This document shows, in pieces, positions 6,331-14,090 of a stretch of 14,090 nt of DNA (position 1 is its first letter; every line of letters starts with the position of its first letter). Where the stretch lies: contig BEXV01002965.1 in NCBI GenBank assembly GCA_003118195.1, forward strand, positions 32,476 through 46,565, in the 5' to 3' direction. The position numbers and the translations under genes are program-made. The notes under the pieces were generated by a model. The model worked only from the letters and a program-made list of their open reading frames with translations, did no database searches and was not told where the DNA came from. The DNA is from Hemicentrotus pulcherrimus. Its lineage: Eukaryota; Echinodermata; Echinoidea; Camarodonta; Strongylocentrotidae.

Positions 6331-8619
6331 ATGGAACAGGAAGAAACAAAAGGGAAATATGAAGTTAGTGAGACTTAATAATAACACATTCAACTCCTCA
6401 TCAAAATCAAAGGCTATGTAAACAAACCTCCATTAAATCATATACTTTATTCAGCGGGCATTCACATACAGATCCCTGTATGTTTCCTAGTTGATGTTAA
6501 ATGATGGTTTGTCCTTTTTGTGGACATTAAACCAAGAATCCAGTTATATATTAGGAACCTCCAGCCAAATGAAGAAAAAAAGTGGAATGTAACTTTAAAC
6601 AAATAATATTGAATGTTTCATTCCAGATATCTACTTTCTAGACTCGAAAAATATTTGTACTTAATTCAAGTTTAATAGGACTGCTATATGTTAATTCTTA
6701 TGAATTGAGATTAGCTTCCTCTGCGGCAATATGAAGACGGCGCTAGATTTTCATTTCTTACAAAGAAGTTTCAGAACCTACATGTAGCAATGTAATAGTT
6801 TCACATATGATACCTGAAGGATATCATCTAAACACTTGCCAAGTTTCATGGAGTTTGCAAAAGTCTGCAAAAGGGACTAATTACTGCCTTTAAATCTGTA
6901 TAATACTGTATGTAAATGTGTACACAGCACTGGAATGTTGCATACTATAATGCAATACTTGCACACATGTCCACACAGGCATTACCCAATGTATGTATTG
7001 TAGCAGAGTAGCAAGTTATGCTTTCTCTAATAAAATTAATTTAATCGACTCGGGGTTCATGCAGGGATTTTCCTCCGGTGTAAATGTCACTAAAGTCACT
7101 ATTCATCGTAAGTAAATGAGGCAGCCAGGCAAGCAGGTATCACATTAAACATAATTGCCAGAGTTCAAAACCCTGTCCAATGATATGATGAAACAACAAT
7201 ACATGTACATGTACATGTGTAGCTGTGTTTTTCTGTTTTTCATGAAAAGTGCAATCTGATGAGTGGTACTGGGTTCAAAATCAGATGTAGCACTTGCCTA
7301 GAGGCCACTGACCACTCAAAATCCTGCAGGGCAACCTGGATTTCCTGCCTACGTTGCTCGGGTAGATACTAAAATAGTCACACTGATATCATGTCAATTT
7401 TTTGCAGTTCACTGTATTGTAATTGTATGTACATGAACATGTACATGTACATTACTAATTTGGCAAGCTTAATCATTTCTACAATTGTTATATATCTGCT
7501 TGCATTTCATTTTTATCTACATGTACATTGTACATGTAAAATCCGACCCCAATTTTTGGTAGCAATAAAGAAATAATAATCCTAATCGCTACCATAGTGT
7601 GACATACACTTTACATGTACATACATGTACAGGCCTACTTTATGTACTGGCCAATATCAATACCTGTATACATGGATAAATGACTGTAGAAATGGTCTAT
7701 TTAAAATATTTTCAATACAATTCTCATCATTAATAACTCACATATGATTCAATTCCGATAGCAGGTTACACAATGTCAACAAATTTGTCAATCATACAAG
7801 ATACAATACAAATACAAATGAACTTTGAACTTTAAACGTAATCTTCTTCATGTATGAAAAAATTTGCTTCGAGTACTGGTATTCTGCATTTACATGTACA
7901 TGTATAATGTACTCATTATCTTCATTGAACTTATTACCAATTTCTCATGTACTGTATACAAAAAACCTCATCCTACATTTAATATGATGTACATGTACAT
8001 GTATGTAAAGGCTTGAGACCAATATTCATGACCAGCCTATTAAACACAGTACTTTAATATGGTGCTTGAGGATCATTTGAAATATATCAGGACAATTTAC
8101 ACACATGACACTAACAAGGAAAAGGATAGGAAGTAAATACTTCTCGCAATAAATTACTCACAGTTATTTATATATTCTCCATGAATGACTTCATAAGGTG
8201 CAAACAGAGTTTACAAGTATTACTCTAGTCTCCACACTGACAGTAAGTTAGGAGATGTGAGTGAATAAACAATAAGTGTAGATGTTGATTGGGTTTTTCA
8301 CGGTCATAACATCTTAAAAGCGAACTTCAAACTCACTTCAGACAGTAACCTAGATTCCAAAGTTTAGTCCAAACCCTTCAATTAATCTTGTACAGCTCAA
8401 AGCAAATGAAGCAAGAGCACCTGTCTCATCAACAAAGTAACATGTACAGTTAAAGACTAGATTATTCATAGCCTTTAACCCAGTTGTATAACTTTTGAAG
8501 AATGTGACAAATTAATTTGTCTGATGTTTATGCTTCTTGAGAATGTGTCAATATCAAAGCTTCAATCTAACAAAGGCCCTAATTCAACCAGTCAACATCT
8601 CATTCTTGAGTTCAGACAA

Positions 8620-8652
8620 AATAAAAAAAAATTTAAAAAAATAAAAAAAAAT
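8620..8652. repeat. A-rich low-complexity run
   Basis: The run is nearly all A with a few T. It could be a poly(A) remnant of a retroelement, but no SINE or LINE body is visible upstream, so I leave it as simple sequence. Confidence 0.7.
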
Positions 8653-9285
8653 CAAATTTACAAGGGGTAAGAAATTAATAATTTAATTATTAACTGTAGA
8701 TATCTGCATGTACATGATTCACTGAATGTCCATGAGACGGACAATGAACTCGACAAGTCGTGTTCATTATCCTAATTGTGACTTAATACATGTACATGTA
8801 ACCTGCATGCAGTGCAATGCACTCGCAAACATGCATTATTTGTATACAATTACAAACATGTCATTATAATTATAATTCAATAAGAACAAATATAGACAAC
8901 ACAGGTCTTGCATTTGGCATTTGATTGTCATTGTGATCCAAATTTTATGTACATGTATGACCTGCAGGAAATAAAGAATGTGCAGTGTACATGTATAATG
9001 AAATGATTGAACAACATTTTTCAAATCCAATGTCAGGTTCTTACCACTATTCACCCACCCACATTCTGCGAAAGACACTATGCAAGTCTGCATTCTATGT
9101 ACTTCTTATGTACAAATAGAACTTCACTTGTAAATGATAGATTATTAAATGCTTTCTGTAATATAACACACACAAAGTAATGCCACTTAATATTTAATTG
9201 CAGTTTGCCAACATTCCTCCTTCATTGTTGGGGTCTTGGGAAATAGAATTTTTTGTCAAAAGAGAAAGAAAAAAGACAAGAGGGA

Positions 9286-9304
9286 ACACACACAGACACA
9301 CACA
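9286..9304. repeat. CA microsatellite
   Basis: An (AC)n run of 19 bases is interrupted by one G, preceded by a purine-rich stretch. Confidence 0.85.
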
Positions 9305-9879
9305 AAGTAAACTGGCAATATAAACCACAATGAGCTACCGGTAGATGAAAAGTGTACATACATGTACATTATGTACATTTCACACGAAAAATGAATATTT
9401 TCACAGTCGGTCGAGTTTGAGGAATGATTCTGTTCGTCATGACCGCAAGGAATGGCATCATACAATAGACACTGAGGGAACGGTACAATAGGTACGATAA
9501 ACATAAAAAGTAAAGCTGCACTAAAAATGTACAAATTGAACCTTTCCCATACAAGCTTCATGTACCGGTACATTGCCTTGAAGACACTGTACAATACTCT
9601 GATCCAAAGAAGGCGGAAGGGTATTTCTGGTACTGTGTATTCCCAATATACAACTGGCCTAGAAGTTCTGAAAGGAAACACATCAAGTTTGCTCTTTCCT
9701 ATGATTCAGAAATTTTAATAAGAAACTGATGGATCTTGATGAAGTACCTGTGGGTTATTTCTTCAATAGGATTGATGTACAGTGTACATGTATGTAGCTA
9801 CACAATGAACAATGTATACAAAATTAAAGTTACCGTACATGTATTTTACTTGTAGTCATCATCATCAAGTGCCTGGTCT

Positions 9880-10239
9880 TTAAAGGTACTACCAGTTTTG
9901 TAAACACCCCCTTCTAAAAAAAAAAATGAAATGGAAGATCTTATTACCAATCATGTGAAAGATTATGTTTTGACTAATACGTGATGATACAAATTCTGCC
10001 GGGAAACTGCCTACTAATTGATATATTTGGTATATTATCATACATCGATCCAGCCTGGATAGATGTTGCAATTGCACTTCAACGTTTGGGCATATACATT
10101 TATTTCTGCTTTTTCACAAATTTAGGTTAAAGTATTACCGTCTAAACCTCTGAAGGCAATATTTAAACAATGTTGAATGGATATTTTGCACCCAAAACAC
10201 TTGAAACACAATTTTATCAAAACTGGTCTATACCTTTAA
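9880..10239. mobile_element. TTAA-flanked non-autonomous DNA transposon (piggyBac-like MITE), 352 bases plus target duplication
   Basis: TTAA (9880-9883) is followed by the left end AGGTACTACCAGTTTTG (9884-9900). The right end CAAAACTGGTCTATACCT (10218-10235) is followed by TTAA (10236-10239). The ends are inverted repeats with a few mismatches. A TTAA target duplication is characteristic of the piggyBac superfamily, although the AGG terminus differs from the usual CC start. The interior, including a minus-strand ORF at 9889-10077, has no transposase similarity that I recognise. Confidence 0.7.
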
Positions 10240-10401
10240 GCGGTTTAATTGCCCTCCATTTCTGTCTATTATTCTTAAAAAGCTGGTACTGTACTGCTGA
10301 ATGCTGATTTCATTTTGGTTGCCCATTTGTGACAGGCTCTGTAAACCTGATATTAAAAAAGGCATTTCCTTCCCCTGCTTCTCTTTCCAGCAATTTTCCC
10401 T

Positions 10402-10437
10402 ATTACAGTCAAACCTGTCTATAAAGGTTGTGACTAA
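10402..10437. repeat. Short deleted copy of the CAGTCAAACCTG element
   Basis: The left end TTACAGTCAAACCTGTCTAT then AAAGG is intact and is followed within a few bases by GTGACTAAAT. That resembles the right end plus flank of the 1158-1348 copy (TTTGACTAAAT), so almost the whole interior appears lost. Confidence 0.6.
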
Positions 10438-10550
10438 ATATGTCAAAACATTCATGTTTAATAGTAGTCTGGTTTTATAATTGTACATTATGTATTCAAT
10501 ATCTTCCATGCATGTTTCTATATTTCTGCTTTTATTCAAAGTAAGTTACG

Positions 10551-10574
10551 TGTACATGTACATGTACATGTATA
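10551..10574. repeat. TACATGTA palindromic array
   Basis: Three overlapping TACATGTA units form a short self-complementary array, typical of the many such arrays in the window. Confidence 0.8.
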
Positions 10575-10723
10575 TACACTGTACGTTGCATGGAAATAGC
10601 CTAGCTTAAGATGATAAAACTAAATTGTTTTTTCTTATACACCTGTAGCATAAATACATGTTATGTCTATAAAAAGTAGAACATAACACATAATATTACA
10701 GGTTTCCGTGCATATTATGACAG

Positions 10724-10745
10724 CTACATGTACATGTACATGTAG
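10724..10745. repeat. Perfect 22-base palindrome of CATGTA units
   Basis: The sequence begins CTACATGTAC and ends GTACATGTAG, and equals its own reverse complement throughout. It is the longest clean example of the TACATGTA motif in the window. Confidence 0.85.
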
Positions 10746-10882
10746 TACTGTGACTTACAATGTATTATAGATTATTCAGAAAAGTCACTTTAAAGGTTCA
10801 TATACATGTACATGTACTTGTACTTCCTCATCATTACAGATACTCCTTTATTCACATGGCCTTCAGAGATAGAGATACATGT

Positions 10883-10915
<33 letters not shown>

Positions 10916-10928
10916 AAGAGAGAGAGAA
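10883..10928. repeat. GA microsatellite
   Basis: A (GA)n run of about 46 bases with AAA interruptions sits on the plus strand. A plus-strand ORF ending in Arg-Glu repeats (10760-10951) is a product of this run. Confidence 0.9.
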
Positions 10929-11031
10929 TTCACACAACCAACTGTTATTGAATACAGTGGCTAGCATAGCCCACGTACTTGATATGATCATGTCAACAAG
11001 CATCCATAAAACTTCACAACTATTGCAGTTC

Positions 11032-11059
11032 AAGGGCGTTCACCATAATGCACGCCCTT
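11032..11059. other. Perfect 8-bp GC-rich hairpin
   Basis: AAGGGCGT (11032-11039) and ACGCCCTT (11052-11059) flank a 12-base loop, just before the TTAA element. There is no T-run after it and no gene beside it, so no terminator role is proposed. Confidence 0.5.
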
Positions 11060-11110
11060 CACCTGGCCAATTTATTGACAATACATGCAATGCCCTGATT
11101 TAAAAAGCAG

Positions 11111-11602
11111 TTAAAGGTAATACAAAGTTTTGGTATGGGGTCATGAATTTGGTTCAAATGAACATATTCGAAGCATATGCGATCCTATATTATTCAGTGA
11201 TCATTGTCGCGGTAGAAATCGACTCTAAAGTTATGAAATTGTAAATAATAGCTCCCTCTCAAGGTCAAGATATGAATTGAGCTATAAAACAATGTGTATT
11301 GACTAAAATCGACCAATCAGCTATTCCCGTTCGGAAATTATATACCACAACTACATATTCTGAGATTTTCATGGTCGCAGCTACCATTGTAAGGCCGTTG
11401 GAGCTTTTTGAATTTCATCAACATTTATCGGGAGTACCAATAAATCTTTATATTCAATTTTACTCGAAAGCAGAAGTGTTTTAGGGTCTAAAATTTCTAG
11501 TGGTTTTGATACATCCACAGGGGCATCCAAATATATCAAAATTGTAAAGAATCACTATCCACCCATTTTTCAAAATTTCCCAAAACTTTGTAATACCTTT
11601 AA
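11111..11602. mobile_element. TTAA-flanked non-autonomous DNA transposon (piggyBac-like MITE), 484 bases plus target duplication
   Basis: TTAA (11111-11114) precedes AGGTAATACAAAGTTTT (11115-11131). AAAACTTTGTAATACCT (11582-11598) precedes TTAA (11599-11602). The 17-base inverted repeats differ at one position. The ends share the pattern AGGTA-NN-AC-NNN-GTTTT with the element at 9880-10239, while the interiors look unrelated. The interior has more CpG than its flanks, consistent with a younger insertion. The ORF at 11299-11484 is not recognisable. No transposase is present. Confidence 0.8.
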
Positions 11603-11837
11603 GTACAAATGACGTTGTGTGGGAAGACATGTTGACCTACAATGTCCACTGTACTCATTCTTTCTTTCTGCATTCTTTGACTTTTAATTTTATAACATTG
11701 CTCCTTTTTTATTTCTTCATTTCCAAGGACAGTACATGTACATGTACATTGTACAAGGTTACATTCTGTATCTTACACATTGTATACAGATGCGTAAGGA
11801 AGAAAGGAAGATGACGTAGGAAGAAAAAGGTTTAATA

Positions 11838-12090
11838 GAATTCAGACAAGGATTAAGAGTCGATTGAGAATGGTACAACAAATCGTCAGAGCTTCCACGC
11901 TACGCGCGGAGGAAGGGGAACTTGATTCAAACAAGGATTAAGAGTCGAGGACGGTACAAAAAAATTGTCTCCTTTCTCTAATGAAACGTCAAAAGAAACT
12001 GAATTTTAGATAAGGATTAAGAGTCGAGAAAGGTCCAACGAATCATCTTCTTTCTCTAATAATTTAATGAAACGTCAAAGCTTCCACAGG
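11838..12090 (+). repeat. Three-copy tandem repeat, unit about 77-90 bases
   Basis: Units start near 11838, 11924 and 12001 with GAATTCAGACAAGG, GATTCAAACAAGG and GAATTTTAGATAAGG, each followed by ATTAAGAGTCGA and then GGT(A/C)CAA. Units 2 and 3 share CTTTCTCTAAT and AATGAAACGTCAAA. Units 1 and 3 share CGTCA(A/G)AGCTTCCAC. The unit is richer in CpG than its surroundings. No ORF or tRNA-like box pair was recognised. Confidence 0.75.
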
Positions 12091-12911
12091 GGGAAAATCG
12101 CCCTTCCCTGCACCCACCCCCTTAGGGAGCGCGGGCTATGTTTATTTACATGTATAGTAGGGAGTTATTTTTTTCTAGAAAGAAAAGAAAAAGAAGGGAA
12201 GCAGTTCCTTACACAAATTAATTACTTTTATCTTGTTATTTTTTCAAGATAATATGCCTGCAAATATATATGGTACAGTACATGTAAAACCGATCCCTCT
12301 AGTCATCTCTGGCATACTATTCCTTTTGCTTTTATTTAATATTTAATCAATAAGTAGGGAGCAAATATTTTCATGCGGCTAATTTAGTGAATGTCCATGA
12401 AATCTGGAGGTGCTTTCGGAAGACTTTCTACCAATATGTACACTTTACTGCAGAGTATAATTTCCAGTGTTCATGAAGGTAGGTCCTAAAACCTAGATCA
12501 AATATTTACATGTACAAGTAGATTTCTCTCTGTTTAATATGCAGACTCAAGTCTAGTCATGGAATGCCATATATTGGACCATTAGCAATGTAAGGTAAGC
12601 AGTTAGATGCCTACTGCATCTATTTTGGGCCATGTCGAGATTAGACCAACATATAAGATGACATCACCGAATTGCTTTTGCAAATCAGATGAGGAAAGTG
12701 TCCTATCCAAGCCATTAAATAGTCCAATATATTTGGATTAACCTGACCTACATACTACGTGTACATTAAGCTACCGGTACATTTAAATTACACCAGTGGT
12801 CCCAGGTATGTTTTTATCCTGTATTGTGCAATGACTGACAAATCTAGGAACCTCAGATTCATTCACACAAGGAAAAACTTCAAAGGAATACCGACTTCAT
12901 GTGACAAAATG

Positions 12912-13004
12912 TATCTCTGATGTTCTTACACACTTGCATAATAACAATGATAACGCTCACAAATTATTTTTCACCTCTCCCCACAACTCGACCTTCTCTT
13001 TAAG
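12912..13004 (+). repeat. Dispersed repeat, copy 2
   Basis: This is the partner of 2205-2294, more than 10 kb away in the same orientation, with roughly 85-90 percent identity by eye. Similarity stops at the CTCTTTAAG end in both copies, which suggests a real element boundary there. Confidence 0.8.
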
Positions 13005-13038
13005 GTTGAATTTTCTCTTTTAGATTAAAATACATGTA

Positions 13039-13057
13039 CCCCCCCCCCAAAAAAAAA
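13039..13057. repeat. Homopolymer tract C10-A9
   Basis: Ten C then nine A follow TACATGTA directly. It is prone to length error in sequencing and assembly. Confidence 0.9.
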
Positions 13058-14090
13058 TGAAGTTCATTGTAAACAAAAATATCACAGACATTATCTGGAG
13101 AAGAGTATTTATAGTTTTCTACCACTGTACACATACTTTACATGTACAGTACATGTATACTTGTGTCTGTGCATTGACAGCAATTTTTGTTTACAAATAG
13201 TAGGAAGCAGATACCCTGGCTGAAGTCCATGTAAAGTAAGACCAATTATAAACACTGCACAAATTTCAAAGGAATGCTTTCAAAAGATAATCTGACTCTA
13301 CTGGGATCGGTCAGTGATTTACAGTAGATATGGTCATATGGAACTTGGAGAGCTCCATCAAACATCAAAAACAAACTAACAACCCTGGTAAAATAAAACA
13401 ACAATAACTAAAGAAAACAAAACAAAAACCAACAAGACTATGAAATATACACAAAGTTTCAATAATATTTTTTTTTTCAATCAAGGAGAAAACAGATAGA
13501 AAACAATACAATTTACTGTAAGGAGAAATCTCACTGATTTATAAGGAAAAAATGAAAAACAAACACCAAAAAATTTGAATGAAGCTCCAGTGAACAAACA
13601 AGTACTTTCTACGCTGCAATTGAGGCATGTACAGTGCAGTACATTTCGCTGTAGGATGTCATCTACAGTGTACATACATGTACATTTGTACATACTGGTA
13701 GTACTATACTTGAACTACACAAAATACACCTTCAGACATTACATTAGTGTTCCTAGACAAAATATTGCCTACCTACAGTGTGTCTTTCTGAATGTTTTGG
13801 AAACGAAAGATGCAGCGTTAATCTCCAAAAGGAAATACTGACTAATCTGAAGTGACACATTCACAAACCGGCAGGTTCATTAAACGGATACAACAATTTC
13901 TACTCGGGCAACATGATATACATGTACAGTCACAGTTATAGATGTTCAAACATGAACTAGCAGTATGACTTTTACAGTGAGGGCAAAGGTTATGCCAATG
14001 TTTAATAAGCAACTAAAAAGCAAGTACACTGTATTTGTAATAGAAGAATGGGCAACCTATACTGCTACAGTGTAGAAATATGCTGCTAAA

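Larger units (their letters stand above)
6360..9879. other. Gene-free AT-rich region upstream of the OTUD7-like gene
   Basis: This is either intergenic or a large 5' intron. It holds a perfect 8-bp hairpin (6464-6483), palindromes (8506-8521, 8675-8693), an imperfect hairpin (8739-8772), an A-rich run (8620-8652), a CA microsatellite (9286-9304) and clusters of TACATGTA at 7200-7220, 7437-7540, 7612-7632, 7889-7905, 7988-8004 and 8788-8802. The 141-codon ORF at 9256-9681 (minus) ends in microsatellite-coded residues and resembles no family I know. Confidence 0.6.
12126..14090. other. Gene-free region at the right end
   Basis: This AT-rich sequence has no supported exon. It contains the second dispersed repeat copy (12912-13004), a C10-A9 tract (13039-13057), TACATGTA motifs (12280, 12507, 13030, 13138-13158, 13675, 13918) and a small stem AGATGC-CTACT-GCATCT near 12605-12621. 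The ORFs at 13481-13693 and 13575-13841 overlap on opposite strands and show no family signature. Confidence 0.6.

Noticed and set aside
5899..6393. Minus-strand 164-codon ORF rich in Ser, Leu and Phe, with an overlapping 125-codon ORF and a plus-strand Arg/Glu/Lys ORF
   Set aside because: All three come from translating the polypurine tract; stop codons are rare there because of composition alone.
7106..7118. Strong plus-strand donor-like GTAAGTAAATG
   Set aside because: There is no open, coding-like sequence upstream and no acceptor to pair with it.
7080..7380. Possible tRNA from GGGTTCAAAATC-like B-box strings
   Set aside because: No acceptor or anticodon stems could be paired around either GGTTCA motif.
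9256..9681. Minus-strand 141-codon ORF with hydrophobic segments
   Set aside because: It matches no family I recognise, its C-terminus is encoded by CA and A-rich simple sequence, it contains a TACATGTA run, and no splice or start context supports it.
10228..10539. Minus-strand 103-codon ORF
   Set aside because: It overlaps the end of a TTAA-flanked element and a CAGTCAAACCTG relic, and has no recognisable domain.
13481..13841. Overlapping ORFs on both strands
   Set aside because: They are short, mutually overlapping, cross TACATGTA motifs and show no domain or splice signals.

Overview
The window reads as nuclear DNA from a marine invertebrate: AT-rich, few long ORFs, short exons with GT-AG borders, many short inverted-repeat elements, and about 60 copies (counted by eye) of the self-complementary motif TACATGTA, plus several ACCGGTA motifs. 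This texture is familiar from molluscs and some other marine invertebrates (echinoderms, amphioxus). I cannot fix the phylum from sequence alone; a mollusc is my first guess. There are no bacterial-style genes, operons, rRNA, tRNA or CRISPR arrays.

One gene can be supported, on the minus strand: the 5' end of an OTUD7-type (Cezanne family) OTU deubiquitinase. Three coding exons are visible at 5470-5383, 4236-3892 and 3285-3061. They encode about 219 residues: a UBA-like N-terminus, a proline-rich linker with S-P-K-P/S-P-Q-R repeats, and the N-terminal part of the OTU-domain region. Every visible coding junction is phase 1. The catalytic Cys exon and the C-terminal A20-type zinc finger are not in the window and should lie beyond its left end. 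A diverged, stop-containing partial copy of exon 3 sits in tandem within intron 2 (about 3336-3495).

Layout by region: 1-3060 is intron 3, with a 239-bp foldback element (157-395), a CAGTCAAACCTG-type terminal-inverted-repeat element (1158-1348) and one copy of a dispersed repeat. 3061-5470 holds the exons; intron 1 carries a second foldback element (4984-5301). 5471-6000 is probably 5' UTR or promoter-proximal, with a good splice acceptor just upstream of the start codon. 6012-6330 is a long polypurine (GA-rich) tract. 6360-14090 has no recognisable gene. It holds two transposon-like elements flanked by TTAA that share terminal sequence (9880-10239 and 11111-11602), a three-copy tandem repeat (11838-12090), a remnant of the CAGTCAAACCTG element, the second copy of the dispersed repeat, microsatellites and small palindromes.

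I found no undescribed multi-gene system. The items most worth a second look are the duplicated pseudo-exon, the pair of TTAA-flanked elements with matching ends, the lineage-specific SP-rich linker, and a possible upstream in-frame start exon.
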